The notes below the pieces were generated by a model. It did no database searches. It saw nothing but the letters and a program-made list of their open reading frames with translations, and was not told where the DNA came from. A DNA stretch of 64,000 bases, from the IMG/VR virus record IMGVR_UViG_3300045253_000023, positions 97,562 to 161,561 of that record, one strand, 5' to 3'. Positions 28,865-38,036 of this stretch are shown piece after piece; the first letter of the stretch is position 1; every line of letters begins with the position of its first letter. A program made the translations under genes and the position numbers. Source of the DNA: a virus.

Positions 28865-30685
28865 ATGAAGTCAAACATTGTCCGCAAACTCACGGACGTT
28901 GAACACGTTCGCAAGAAGCCTTCAATGTACATCGGTGGTTGTCAGCTTGAGAAGCTGAACCGCTGGACACTTGATGGTGATCAGATTGTTTTCAAGGAAG
29001 TCGAGTTTGTACCTGCGCTCCTCAAGATGTTTGATGAGATCGTGTCCAACTCCATTGATGAAGCAATCCGCACCAACTTCAAGCACGCCAACAAGATCAA
29101 TATCCAAATCAAGCCTGACCACGTCATTGTTGCTGACAATGGGCGTGGCATTCCTGTTGTCGCATCAATCGATGACCCCAATTCCACTTCCGCTGTCATG
29201 GCACTGACCCATCTTCGCGCGGGTGCAAACTTTGAGGATGATGGTGCGGTGTCAATCGGCACGCATGGACTCGGCGCATCACTGGTCAACATCCTGTCGC
29301 GCAAATTCATTGCATGGTCTGATGATGGCAAGAAGCGCCAGCATATCCGTTGCGCTGATCAAATGCGCGAGACCAAGACCTCAATCACCACATCGTTTGC
29401 ATCTGGTGTGTCCATTGAGTATTGGCCTGACTTCTCATTCTTCGATTGCAAGAACATGTCAGGCGACCTGTCAGTGTTGCTGCAAAAGCGTGTCCATGAT
29501 CTGGCGGCAAACTTTCCCCAGATTCAGTTCATGCTCAATGGATCCAAAATCAAGGCAGCCTCCTTCAAGAACTACGTGTCCATGTTGGCACTGCCATTTG
29601 AAATTCATGAGACTGACAAGTTCAAGGTGGCTGTGGTTGCCTCTGAGGAATACAATCAAATCTCCTTTGTCAATGGCATTGACACTTATGAAGGTGGTGC
29701 GCATGTTGACTATGTTCGCGCAGTGCTCATTCCCGAGATTCTTGGACGTCTGAAGAAGAAGTACAAGAAGCTGGACTTGGGCACGCTCGATGTCAAGAGC
29801 AAGCTGACCTTTGTTGTGATGTCAGCATCCATTCCAAAGCCCAAGTTTCGTTCGCAGACCAAGGAATACATCACCAACAGTCCTGCGGAAATGGGCAAGG
29901 TGTTTGCTGGTGTTGCTGATGAGAAGTTTGTTCGACACATCTGCGGCAATGAAGAGATCATCAACAAGATTGTTGAGACCAAGCAGTTCAAGCTGGAGCT
30001 ACAGGAACATCGCGACGCCAATGACAAACAGAAGAACATGAAGAAGGTGCGTGTGCCAAAGCACATCCCTGCTAATGGTGATCCTGCGAAGGCAACTCTG
30101 TTCCTCGTTGAAGGCGACTCAGCAGCTGGTCCATTCACCAAGGCGCGCGATGCCGAGAAACACGGAGCATTCCCGTTGCGTGGCAAGCCTTTGAACACCT
30201 ATGGCGAGAAGCCGAACACAATCCTCGGCAATGCCGAGTTGCTCCAGTTGATGTCGATCCTCAACCTGAAGTTTGGTGATGGACCAGGCACCAAGTTGAA
30301 CTATGGCAAGATCGCGATCATGGCTGATGCCGACGTGGATGGCTATAACATTTGCTGCCTGATGCTGGCCTTCTTCAATCACTGGCCATGGCTCTTCAAA
30401 GAAGGTCGAGTGTTCATTGTGCGTTGCCCGATCATGAAGTGCACCAAGGGCAAGGAGATTCAGCGATTCTATAATCTGGACTCATATGTCAAGGCCAAGA
30501 TTGACTCAACCTGGAAGATCAACTATCTGAAGGGTCTTGGCTCGCTGACGCCTGAAGAATATGAGCTCATGGTGAACCATCCTGTGCTTGAGAAGGTCTC
30601 CTATGACATTGATGCGCCGAAGTATCTTGACATCGCGTTTGGGCCTGATTCCGAAAAGCGCAAAGTCTGGTTGGACAAAATGTAA
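28865..30685 (+). CDS. 39: type II DNA topoisomerase large subunit
   Basis: The 606-residue protein is the ATPase/TOPRIM subunit of T4-type topoisomerase II. The GHKL domain has EIVSNSIDEA and DNGRGIPV (near 98), and GTHGLGASLVN forms the ATP lid. TOPRIM follows with EGDSAAG (near 415), PLRGKPLN and DADVDG (near 488). In T4 this region is split into gp39 and gp60; here it is one uninterrupted frame. TGAGGA precedes the ATG. It works with gp52 at 31032 to start and untangle phage replication. Confidence 0.95.
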   Translation: MKSNIVRKLTDVEHVRKKPSMYIGGCQLEKLNRWTLDGDQIVFKEVEFVPALLKMFDEIVSNSIDEAIRTNFKHANKINIQIKPDHVIVADNGRGIPVVASIDDPNSTSAVMALTHLRAGANFEDDGAVSIGTHGLGASLVNILSRKFIAWSDDGKKRQHIRCADQMRETKTSITTSFASGVSIEYWPDFSFFDCKNMSGDLSVLLQKRVHDLAANFPQIQFMLNGSKIKAASFKNYVSMLALPFEIHETDKFKVAVVASEEYNQISFVNGIDTYEGGAHVDYVRAVLIPEILGRLKKKYKKLDLGTLDVKSKLTFVVMSASIPKPKFRSQTKEYITNSPAEMGKVFAGVADEKFVRHICGNEEIINKIVETKQFKLELQEHRDANDKQKNMKKVRVPKHIPANGDPAKATLFLVEGDSAAGPFTKARDAEKHGAFPLRGKPLNTYGEKPNTILGNAELLQLMSILNLKFGDGPGTKLNYGKIAIMADADVDGYNICCLMLAFFNHWPWLFKEGRVFIVRCPIMKCTKGKEIQRFYNLDSYVKAKIDSTWKINYLKGLGSLTPEEYELMVNHPVLEKVSYDIDAPKYLDIAFGPDSEKRKVWLDKM

Positions 30686-30702
30686 GTGATTGATCTATTG
30701 GC

Positions 30703-30731
30703 TTGACTTTTGGTTTCAATGGGCGTATAAT
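30703..30731 (+). promoter_or_regulatory. sigma70 promoter between topoisomerase genes
   Basis: TTGACT (30703-30708), 17 bases and TATAAT (30726-30731), the only perfect consensus -10 in this class. TAAGTGATTGAT precedes it, but the GGAAAATTTAGT box is absent. Confidence 0.85.
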
Positions 30732-30757
30732 ACCCTCTCTGAATCGGAGTTTACATC

Positions 30758-31039
30758 ATGACTGATCGAAATGAATTGTTGAAAGAATTGCGAATACTGC
30801 CGATGCCGCGCGCTCGTATTGAATCCGATGCATTGCGACGCACCGTCAGCATTTGCGGCGCATCAGTGATCCTCGCTGTTGGTGTCATCTTCGGCCTGTT
30901 CATCACTGCGATCGGCGCATTGTGGGTTCCAACTCCATTGGTGTTGTTCGCAATGAAAGTCGAAGTGACCCTGCTCGGCATCCTGTTGGTTGTGTTTGCT
31001 GGTTCCTTCCTTTTGGGCAAGGTGCTCATCAATGACTGA
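30758..31039 (+). CDS. two-span membrane protein (93 aa)
   Basis: A charged N-terminus (LLKELRILPMPRARIESDALRR) leads into two membrane helices (about 32-56 and 66-87). It sits between the two topoisomerase genes with its own promoter and overlaps the gp52 start by eight bases. Its position might link replication proteins to the membrane, but this is speculation. Confidence 0.65.
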   Translation: MTDRNELLKELRILPMPRARIESDALRRTVSICGASVILAVGVIFGLFITAIGALWVPTPLVLFAMKVEVTLLGILLVVFAGSFLLGKVLIND

Positions 31040-32348
31040 GATTCGCACTGTTCGGGACATCATTGACACGGAATATCGCGAGTATGCGATGTATGTCATC
31101 AAGAACCGTGCATTGCCTTCCTTTGTGGATGGGCTGAAGCCTTCCACGAGGAAGGTTCTTTTCACGGCCATTCAAAAGGCACGCAACCAGATCAAGACCA
31201 TCTCACTGGTGGGTTACACTGTATCCACAGCAAACTATCACCACGGCGATGACTCTCTTGAAGGCGCCATTGTGACCTTGGCCGCCCCATGGGCAAACAA
31301 CGCGCCTCTCCTCGATGGCGAGGGATCATGGGGAGATCGGTTTGATCATACCCCATCAGCCAGCCGTTACACCAGTGTGCAGCTGTCCAAGAACTTTGAC
31401 AAGTTCTTCAAGGATAATGACATCCTGGAAGCTGACATCGATCCAGAAAACAAAGAACCCTTGTACTATCTGCCACTTATACCATGGGTGTTGGTGAATG
31501 GTGTGAGCGGTGTGGCTGTTGCTTATGCTTGCGATATATTGCCCCGCAAGCCTGCTGACTTGGTCAAGGCTGTTGAGAAGGTGCTCAATGGCCAGAAGGT
31601 CAAGGAAACTGACCTGCCGCCATATTTTGAGGCTCATGAGGGCCAAATCCGATTCAACAAGGACCTTGGCATCTATCAAATGTTCGGCACCTTCAAGCAG
31701 CTGAATGCTTCGGAGTTGCAGATCACCGAGATTCCAATGAAGTATGAGCGCGCAGCCTACATCAAGCACCTTGATGCTCTTGAGGATGCGGGCAAGATCG
31801 CGTTCTACAAGGACAAGTCAAACAAGAATGGCTTCAATTTCCTGATCAAGTTTCCGCGCGGCGGAATGCCGAAGAACGCGGAAGGCATCAACAAGATGTT
31901 CAACCTGGTTCAGAACCTCAATGAGAATTTGACGGTGATCGACCAGAATGACCAGCTGAAGGTGTATGCAAGCGCATCGGAGTTGCTGACTGACTTTGTT
32001 GCATTCAGACTCACCAAGATTGCGGCTCGCCTTGCGTACTACATTGATCGCGATGAGAAGCGTTTGTTGATCATGCAGCGCACATATGAGTTTGTGAAAT
32101 TGGCAATGAAAGGGATCATCGACTTGAAGCAAAAGCGTTCTGCGCTGATTGCTCATCTTGTTGATGCATTCTTCTTCCCCAAGGAAGAGGCTGAGCGTGT
32201 CATCAGCATGCCGATGTACTCACTTTGCGAAGACAAGGTGGAGGAACTCGAAGCTGCTATGAGCGAATTGAAGGTCGACATCAAGAAATGGAAGTCCACT
32301 GACCCAACTGAAACCTATCTGGAAGATGTCGAGGGGATCAAGCTGTGA
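31032..32348 (+). CDS. 52: type II DNA topoisomerase medium subunit
   Basis: The 438-residue protein matches the DNA-cleaving subunit (ParC/GyrA-like, T4 gp52): YAMYVIKNRALPSFVDGLKP (19-38), YHHGDDSLEGAI (69-80) and SASRYTSV with catalytic Tyr113 that bonds covalently to DNA. The remainder contains the tower and coiled-coil regions but no GyrA C-terminal wrapping domain, as in T4. Start ATG at 31032 overlaps the membrane protein gene. Confidence 0.95.
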   Translation: MTEIRTVRDIIDTEYREYAMYVIKNRALPSFVDGLKPSTRKVLFTAIQKARNQIKTISLVGYTVSTANYHHGDDSLEGAIVTLAAPWANNAPLLDGEGSWGDRFDHTPSASRYTSVQLSKNFDKFFKDNDILEADIDPENKEPLYYLPLIPWVLVNGVSGVAVAYACDILPRKPADLVKAVEKVLNGQKVKETDLPPYFEAHEGQIRFNKDLGIYQMFGTFKQLNASELQITEIPMKYERAAYIKHLDALEDAGKIAFYKDKSNKNGFNFLIKFPRGGMPKNAEGINKMFNLVQNLNENLTVIDQNDQLKVYASASELLTDFVAFRLTKIAARLAYYIDRDEKRLLIMQRTYEFVKLAMKGIIDLKQKRSALIAHLVDAFFFPKEEAERVISMPMYSLCEDKVEELEAAMSELKVDIKKWKSTDPTETYLEDVEGIKL

Positions 32349-32770
32349 GGGATACCAACTACATTGTGTTGATACCTGCTGTTGATCTTGATCCGCCGCA
32401 TGGGCTTGATCCTCACTCCGAGCGCGACCAGAAGAAGGTTGGCATGTTGCTTCGGGCGTTTGCTCTCAAAGGCTTTAATCCTGCTATGCCCGCACTGGTT
32501 GGCTATCCAAATGGCAAGGGCAGGGTCCAGTTGCTATCTGGAACGCATCGACACATGGCAGCCATGATGCTCAACATGTCACTGCCTGTTACAATCTGGC
32601 CTCGTGCTTATGTGGAGTGCGCATGGGGCACCGAGTACTGGCAAACAATCATTCGTGATATTGCCGTTGCTGAGCTCAAGAACGTCAAGGCTGTCACTGG
32701 TGACCTGATGGATGTGCTGCCTGATCCAGTTGATCCCACCGAATTCGACTATCGAGAACACACATGCTGA
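32345..32770 (+). CDS. ParB/Srx-like domain protein (GTG start)
   Basis: The GTG start overlaps the gp52 stop (GTGA). The 141-residue protein contains VQLLSGTHRHMAAMMLNMSLPV (residues 61-82), with a GTHRHMAA core similar to the DGxHR motif of ParB-like proteins. It differs widely from the one at 2765. Phage ParB-like proteins can be NTPases or nucleases. The role is not known. Confidence 0.6.
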   Translation: MRDTNYIVLIPAVDLDPPHGLDPHSERDQKKVGMLLRAFALKGFNPAMPALVGYPNGKGRVQLLSGTHRHMAAMMLNMSLPVTIWPRAYVECAWGTEYWQTIIRDIAVAELKNVKAVTGDLMDVLPDPVDPTEFDYREHTC

Positions 32771-33315
32771 CCGCAATCCTCGCAACGACTCGTCATGGTG
32801 GCCTTGGTTACCAAGGCGACATTCCATGGCGCAAGGCAGGCATCGCCAAAGAGATCACTCAACCTGACATGAACATCTTCCGCAAGTACACTGATGGCAA
32901 GCTGTGCTTGTTTGGTCGAAAGACCTATCTGGGCATGCGCGGCAATCGCCTTGATGCCACCCCATTGCTGCCCAATCGTCGCACTTGGGTGATTGGTACA
33001 ACCCCAATCAAGGAATTGAGCTCAGCGGACACCCAGTTCGACTCTCTCGACAATCTCAAGGCTGCACTGGCAACGTTGCCTGTTGAACAGGAAGTGGTCG
33101 TCTGCGGTGGTCTCGCACTGTACGATGCGCTGCTATCTCAGATTGACAAAATCATCTGGAATTGCTTCGCATTTGACTGCCCATTTGACGTCCAATGGCC
33201 GCATCATCCAACTCACCTTGAGCAAATGGGATTCGTGCTGACCTATCGTCAGATCGTCTCCCCTGTTCTGGGCACCGCAATTTTCTATCGTGAAGGCACA
33301 AAGGCTCCTTGGTGA
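32764..33315 (+). CDS. frd: dihydrofolate reductase
   Basis: The 183-residue protein begins MLTAILATTRHGGLGYQGDIPW, the DHFR opening with Gly and Trp in the Met20-like loop, continues LCLFGRKTYLGM for NADPH binding and ends with VVCGGLALYDALL. DHFR regenerates tetrahydrofolate consumed by thymidylate synthase-type enzymes, and such an enzyme is encoded at 40260. The gene overlaps its upstream neighbour by seven bases. Confidence 0.88.
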   Translation: MLTAILATTRHGGLGYQGDIPWRKAGIAKEITQPDMNIFRKYTDGKLCLFGRKTYLGMRGNRLDATPLLPNRRTWVIGTTPIKELSSADTQFDSLDNLKAALATLPVEQEVVVCGGLALYDALLSQIDKIIWNCFAFDCPFDVQWPHHPTHLEQMGFVLTYRQIVSPVLGTAIFYREGTKAPW

Positions 33316-33318
33316 CAT

Positions 33319-34221
33319 ATGATCATTCTTGACTTCTCGCAGGTTGTTCATGCTCAGATCGCAATTGAGTTTGAACGCAACAAGAACCAAACAGTGAATG
33401 AGGATGTGCTCAGGCACATGATCCTCAATCAGATTCGCGCGCTGAATGTGAAGTTCCGCGACAAATTCGGCAAGATGATCATTGCTATAGATGGCCGAAA
33501 CTACTGGCGCAAGCAGGAGTTTGAATTCTACAAGGCCAACCGCAAGATTGCTCAGAAGAAAAGCCTGGTGGATTGGACAGCTATCTATCCCATAGTGAAC
33601 ACGATTCGTGAAGAGATCAAGGCCAATTTGCCACTTGCCTACATCGAGATCGAAAGCGCAGAAGCCGATGACATCATCGCCACTGCCGCAAAGCTGGCTG
33701 GATCATCCATTGATCTGTTGATCATCTCATCTGACAAGGACTTCCGTCAGCTTCAGGTCTTCCCAAAGGTCAGGCAGTGGTCGCCGATCCAGGACAAGTT
33801 CATCATCGAGAAGTTCCCACTTGAGTATCTCCATCAGCATGTGATTGGTGGCGATGCTGGTGATGGCATTCCTGATGTGATCAAGCCTCTTGACTACTAT
33901 GTCAACAAGCCAGCCAAGATTCCAAAGATGAGCGAGAAGAGACGCAGGCAGCTGCGCAGCTGGTTCCATCTCGATCCTCAGCATGGCTATGCGCTGAACT
34001 TCTCATTGGATTGTCCTGAGGACATGAAGAAGCGTCTGAGCCTCAACAACACACTGGTCAATCTGGTTTCTGGCAGCATGCCGCCATTCCAAGCCATTGC
34101 CAATGAACTCCTGAATGCCCATGCGAAACCAACTGGACGTTCACCACTGTTCTACTTCAACCAACATGGATTGAAACAGCTTGCCTCGAAGGTGACTGAC
34201 TTCTATCCAAGAGGAATTTGA
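33319..34221 (+). CDS. rnh: T4 RNase H-like 5'-3' exonuclease (FEN family)
   Basis: The 300-residue protein has FEN-family metal sites: ILDFS at the N-terminus, IAIDGRNYWRK (55-65), ESAEADDIIA (near 114-123) with the acidic cluster, SSDKDFRQL and GGDAGDGIPDV (near 176), the last being the helix-hairpin-helix region with Asp residues. T4 RNase H (305 residues) removes RNA primers from lagging-strand fragments. Length and motif order match closely. Confidence 0.92.
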   Translation: MIILDFSQVVHAQIAIEFERNKNQTVNEDVLRHMILNQIRALNVKFRDKFGKMIIAIDGRNYWRKQEFEFYKANRKIAQKKSLVDWTAIYPIVNTIREEIKANLPLAYIEIESAEADDIIATAAKLAGSSIDLLIISSDKDFRQLQVFPKVRQWSPIQDKFIIEKFPLEYLHQHVIGGDAGDGIPDVIKPLDYYVNKPAKIPKMSEKRRRQLRSWFHLDPQHGYALNFSLDCPEDMKKRLSLNNTLVNLVSGSMPPFQAIANELLNAHAKPTGRSPLFYFNQHGLKQLASKVTDFYPRGI

Positions 34222-34223
34222 TC

Positions 34224-34844
34224 ATGATCAAGAACAAAGCATCCGTCATGTTTGACTTGGATGACACTCTCGCCCATCTGGCACCTGCGTTCTCTGACTT
34301 TGTTGCTGATGAAACAGGGCGCACTGAGCTCAAGGACAATCTGGATAAGTGGAACATCTATCCAGACCTGAGTGGTGTGTATCCTGGCCTCAACATCCAT
34401 GAACTGTTCCTGGAGTTTGAACGCAAGGGCCACATGCACAAACTCAAGCCAACCATTCTCAGCAAATTGCTGCATGCCTGCAACAATGGCGGTCGACGCA
34501 TCCATGTAGTCACTGCACGAGGCTGGATGAAGGATGGTGTGGACATCACCAAGCACTGGTTGCGTGAGAACAACATCCCATATCACTCTCTTGATCTGGT
34601 GAATCTGGACTTCTCCAAGACTGACCTGATCAAAGCACGCATGGATGATGGTGAGCACTTCGATACCATTGTTGAAGACAATGTCAAGCATCTGAATGAA
34701 TTGTCTGATCTGGTCAAGTATCAAGTGATTGTGGATCAACCCTGGAATCGCACCATCAGGAACAACAAACTCACTGGAAAATATGGCAATGGCGCAGTTC
34801 GCGTTTATCCTCATTCTAAGTCACTGAATCAGAAAGAAATTTAG
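34224..34844 (+). CDS. HAD-family 5'(3')-deoxyribonucleotidase-like protein
   Basis: HAD motif I is MFDLDDTLAHL (near 9-19) and motif II VVTARGWM (near 93). The last part has VEDNVKHL and VIVDQPWNR, typical of the NagD/5'-nucleotidase C-type HAD proteins in T4-like phages. It has 206 residues with a helical cap. It may dephosphorylate deoxynucleoside monophosphates. AGAGGA precedes the ATG at 34224. The end of the gene overlaps early promoter copy 9. Confidence 0.8.
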   Translation: MIKNKASVMFDLDDTLAHLAPAFSDFVADETGRTELKDNLDKWNIYPDLSGVYPGLNIHELFLEFERKGHMHKLKPTILSKLLHACNNGGRRIHVVTARGWMKDGVDITKHWLRENNIPYHSLDLVNLDFSKTDLIKARMDDGEHFDTIVEDNVKHLNELSDLVKYQVIVDQPWNRTIRNNKLTGKYGNGAVRVYPHSKSLNQKEI

Positions 34845-34878
34845 TGCTTGACTTTCTGGTCCAACAGGCGTAGAATAG
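34838..34878 (+). promoter_or_regulatory. early-type sigma70 promoter, copy 9
   Basis: AAATTTAGTGC, then TTGACT (34848-34853), 17 bases and TAGAAT (34871-34876). Like copy 5, its upstream box is shortened where it overlaps the end of a gene. It drives the ligase unit. Confidence 0.85.
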
Positions 34879-34903
34879 TTTCTATCAATCAAGAGGCATC
34901 GTC

Positions 34904-35104
34904 ATGATCTACGGAATTCAGAACCAAAGCAAGCGTTGGTTTCATGGTTACGACTGGATGACTGGTCGAACGATATTTGGCACCAAGGCATGGGCTTTGT
35001 TTTTCAGTACACGAAAGGCAGCCCAAACAGCATTAAATCGTATCAGTGCTGTTGATTATGTTGATTGCAAGTATCACGACTACACCATCAAGGATGTCAG
35101 ATAA
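34904..35104 (+). CDS. hypothetical protein (66 aa)
   Basis: AGAGGCA precedes the ATG. The product is rich in aromatic and basic residues (NQSKRWFHGYDWMTGRTIFG) and soluble. It is the first gene before the DNA ligase. No family is recognised. Confidence 0.55.
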   Translation: MIYGIQNQSKRWFHGYDWMTGRTIFGTKAWALFFSTRKAAQTALNRISAVDYVDCKYHDYTIKDVR

Positions 35105-35105
35105 C

Positions 35106-36452
35106 ATGAAACCAGAGAACGTAAAGTACACCAACATGTTTGTGACGGAAGTGCTCGACAAGCTACGAGCCACCACATCCACGTTGGACAAGAAGGCGAT
35201 TTTGGCTGAGGCAATTCCAAAGACGCCAATGTTCAAGGAGTTTCTGCTTGCGGTGTTCAATCCGCATGTTCAGTACTTCATCAAGAAGATTCCCGAGTAC
35301 AAGACTCGCAAGGACCAGGGTGAATATCCACTGTCCAGAATCTTCAAGCATGACCTGCTCAAGCCTCTCTACACACGCGCTCGCACTGGCAAAGAGGGCA
35401 TCAAGTACCTCACACAGATGCTTGAGGACCTTGATCCTCGTGATGCGAAGGCACTGGAGCACATCATCCTGCGCGACTTGCGCTGCGGCACTGGTGTTGA
35501 TCTGATCAACAAGGTTCACAAGAACCTCATTCCAGTGTTTCCCTGCATGCTGTGCACCCCATACGATGACGACCTGGGACTCAAGTTTCCTTTTCCAGCC
35601 GTATCACAATTGAAGTGTGATGGACTGCGCGCAGCAATCATCATCGATGAGAACCGTGTTGAAGTCAAGAGCCGCAAGGGTCTTGATCTGAATTTGGGTT
35701 CTGTGTTTGATTTCCTGCCTGCCAAGATTGGCAGCGGCCTGGTGTTGGATGGCGAAATTCTGGTGCGCGATCCATCTGAAGAAGGCAAGTTCCTGCCGCG
35801 CAAGATTGGCAATGGAATCATCAATAAGTGCTCCAAAGGCACCGCAACCGAAGCTGAGAAGAAGCAGGTTGTGATGATTGTGTTTGACATCATTCGTCTT
35901 GATGAATTCAAGAAGAACATTCCATGGAACGTGCCATATGCGGAACGTTTCAAGATGATCGATAAGCTGGTCAAGAAGGCCAGTGACTCGCGTCTGGAAC
36001 TGGTTGAAACCCGCATTGTTGGCAGCATGAATGAAGCCAAACAGCACTTCACCAATGTGGTGGAGCGCGGTCTCGAAGGCACAATCCTCAAAACTGTCGA
36101 TGGCATCTGGAAAGACGGTCGCCCAAACTATCAACTCAAGCTGAAGTTGGAGAATGAGTGCGACCTGTTGATCAAAGGAGTCACCGAAGGAAAGGGAAAA
36201 TACAAGGGCAAACTCGGAACCTTAGACTGCGTGTCCGCCGATGGTTTGCTCAGTGTAAGCGTAAGTGGGATGACCGACGAAGAGCGAGACACGTGGTGGA
36301 AGAATAAGGAACTCGTTGTCGGTCACATTCTCGCTGTCAAGTACAATGAGAAAATCACCAATGCTGCTGGTGGATGGAGTTTGTTCCTACCGCGCATCAT
36401 CGAGATTCGTACTGACAAAGACACCGCCGACAATCTTGGAGACATCAAATGA
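35106..36452 (+). CDS. 30: ATP-dependent DNA ligase
   Basis: The 448-residue protein has the nucleotidyltransferase motif I QLKCDGLRA with catalytic Lys170. Downstream are VEVKSRKG (III-like), LDGEILV, EGTILK (motif IV) and YQLKLK (motif V), followed by an OB domain. It resembles T4 gp30 (487 residues) in layout, including an N-terminal helical domain. It seals nicks, joining Okazaki fragments. The ATG at 35106 follows the stop of the preceding gene directly. Confidence 0.93.
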   Translation: MKPENVKYTNMFVTEVLDKLRATTSTLDKKAILAEAIPKTPMFKEFLLAVFNPHVQYFIKKIPEYKTRKDQGEYPLSRIFKHDLLKPLYTRARTGKEGIKYLTQMLEDLDPRDAKALEHIILRDLRCGTGVDLINKVHKNLIPVFPCMLCTPYDDDLGLKFPFPAVSQLKCDGLRAAIIIDENRVEVKSRKGLDLNLGSVFDFLPAKIGSGLVLDGEILVRDPSEEGKFLPRKIGNGIINKCSKGTATEAEKKQVVMIVFDIIRLDEFKKNIPWNVPYAERFKMIDKLVKKASDSRLELVETRIVGSMNEAKQHFTNVVERGLEGTILKTVDGIWKDGRPNYQLKLKLENECDLLIKGVTEGKGKYKGKLGTLDCVSADGLLSVSVSGMTDEERDTWWKNKELVVGHILAVKYNEKITNAAGGWSLFLPRIIEIRTDKDTADNLGDIK

Positions 36453-36892
36453 GCATGCGCGGTTACAAACCACCTGTTGATCTTTCTGTTGTTACCATCG
36501 ATGGATTGAAGTATAGCAAGGCAATCATCGAAAAACTCTTGCCTCCGTTGAAGGCAACACCAGCAGTGATCATCAATGGTCGTTCCTATTCCATCTTGGA
36601 CATCAAGAACAAACTCCAGCCAATACATGAATACAAGGTTGGCAACATCGTGGAATGTCGAACACACGCCGACAGACGCTACACATTTGTCATTGTTCAC
36701 TCTGGTGATGCTGAGGTTGTTTTGATCAACCTGAAAGATGGAAATGTCTGGGAACCTCATTGCGGCACCACGATGAATTCAAGTGGTGTTATTTCTGGTG
36801 CTGATCTGTTGTTTGGCAATTTGAACGTCACCAATGTTTGGTCAAACATCAAAGATTGGCTCAACCAGACAAATGGATTCAGTTGCAGTTAA
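36449..36892 (+). CDS. tandem paralogue A (147 aa)
   Basis: The first of three consecutive related genes. It has two copies of an I-x-G-x-x-Y-S-x-x-x-I unit (VTIDGLKYSKAIIEKL and VIINGRSYSILDIKNKL), then PIHEYKVGNIVE and later INLKDGNVW. The fold looks like alternating beta-hairpin and helix modules. I do not recognise the family. It begins in an ATGA overlap with the ligase gene. Confidence 0.65.
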   Translation: MSMRGYKPPVDLSVVTIDGLKYSKAIIEKLLPPLKATPAVIINGRSYSILDIKNKLQPIHEYKVGNIVECRTHADRRYTFVIVHSGDAEVVLINLKDGNVWEPHCGTTMNSSGVISGADLLFGNLNVTNVWSNIKDWLNQTNGFSCS

Positions 36893-36922
36893 ACCACACA
36901 ACATTGTAGGAATCACATACAT

Positions 36923-37381
36923 ATGAAAACGAAAAGTGCTCCACTGAATGAAGAAGCGAAGTTGATTGACCATGGCACTGTTGTTGAGATTGACGGCAAG
37001 CGTTATGATCGTCGAGCCATCGAACAGCTGCCTCCGATCAAGCTACCGCGCACAATCACCATTGGCGCGCTGCATTACTCTGTTGAGACCATTCAACGCA
37101 ATGTCACACCCATTGTAGAATACTATGTTGGCAATGTTGTTGAATTTGTTGTTGATGGTGATGATCCTGATGATAAGGTGTTCACATCAATCATTGCTCG
37201 AGTTGGTCCAGGTTTAGTTGGAATGGTTTCTTTGGAAGATGGCAATCTTTGGGATCATCTCAATTTCGTTGAATTGCCTGTTGGACAAAGACCAATTGAA
37301 CACACGAAACTGTTTTCTGGTCTGACCATCGTAAGAAAATACGAAGATGTCAAAACATGGAGCAGGTCAAACAGAAACTAA
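36923..37381 (+). CDS. tandem paralogue B (152 aa)
   Basis: The second of the trio. It contains VEIDGKRYDRRAIEQL, ITIGALHYSVETIQRN, then PIVEYYVGNVVEF and SLEDGNLWDH, lining up with paralogue A over its full length at perhaps one third identity. TAGGAA is upstream. Function unknown. Confidence 0.65.
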   Translation: MKTKSAPLNEEAKLIDHGTVVEIDGKRYDRRAIEQLPPIKLPRTITIGALHYSVETIQRNVTPIVEYYVGNVVEFVVDGDDPDDKVFTSIIARVGPGLVGMVSLEDGNLWDHLNFVELPVGQRPIEHTKLFSGLTIVRKYEDVKTWSRSNRN

Positions 37382-37407
37382 TGCCCTCAATCCGGAGTCA
37401 AACAATC

Positions 37408-37833
37408 ATGAAACGTGTACGTTCTTCCCGCAGCTTCGACAATGTCATTGAACAAGCCATTCAACCTGGTCCAGCCACAATCAGGATCGATGGCAAGCAA
37501 TATCTGATTCAGGACATTGTCAAGTCATGCAGGCCTCTGGTGGAAATCAAAATTGGTTGCGTCGTTGAGATGCTTGATGAGCGTCCTGGCGACAGAACCT
37601 CAACCAACCATTACTTTGTTGCTCGTGTCGCAAGAGACCAGATTGGTTTGGTTGCTGTCACTGATGGCAATCTCTGGAGTTCGAGAAACACAATCACACT
37701 CACTTCCGTCAAGGCTGTTATTTCTGAGCCTGAGCGCCTCATCAGAGGCATGTCTGGTGCAAAGAAATTTGGTCGCATCTGGCCAAGTCTCGAAGCATAC
37801 TTCGCTGACAAAGACAGGGTCACTTCCCTATGA
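37408..37833 (+). CDS. tandem paralogue C (141 aa)
   Basis: The third of the trio, with a basic N-terminus (MKRVRSSRSF) and only one full repeat unit visible (IRIDGKQYLIQDIVKS), then PLVEIKIGCVVE and AVTDGNLWSS. The ATG at 37408 with GGAG ten bases upstream is preferred over 37357 and 37381. The trio probably arose by tandem duplication followed by divergence. Confidence 0.65.
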   Translation: MKRVRSSRSFDNVIEQAIQPGPATIRIDGKQYLIQDIVKSCRPLVEIKIGCVVEMLDERPGDRTSTNHYFVARVARDQIGLVAVTDGNLWSSRNTITLTSVKAVISEPERLIRGMSGAKKFGRIWPSLEAYFADKDRVTSL

Positions 37834-38018
37834 ACAAGGCCCAGTTGGTTCTTGCTGCACAACAGGAAGTCCTTCAAGACCTCCTAGAATATGAAGGTGG
37901 TGAGATGCAAAGCATGCAAGAATCATTTGCTTGTCATGCTCACAACACAACCATCATCACATATGCCAACAAGATTGGCGTCCAACTTGATCTGTCCAAG
38001 ACAGGTCGCAGTCCATAA
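37830..38018 (+). CDS. hypothetical protein (62 aa)
   Basis: Overlaps paralogue C by four bases. The protein is mainly helical (NKAQLVLAAQQEVLQDLLEY) and acidic. No family is recognised. Confidence 0.55.
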   Translation: MNKAQLVLAAQQEVLQDLLEYEGGEMQSMQESFACHAHNTTIITYANKIGVQLDLSKTGRSP

Positions 38019-38036
38019 CACAGGAGTTGAAGTACC

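Noticed and set aside
30758-31039. Membrane protein between topoisomerase genes as a homing endonuclease or gp60 fragment
   Set aside because: It has two membrane helices and no nuclease motif, and the gp39-like frame already contains the full TOPRIM region.
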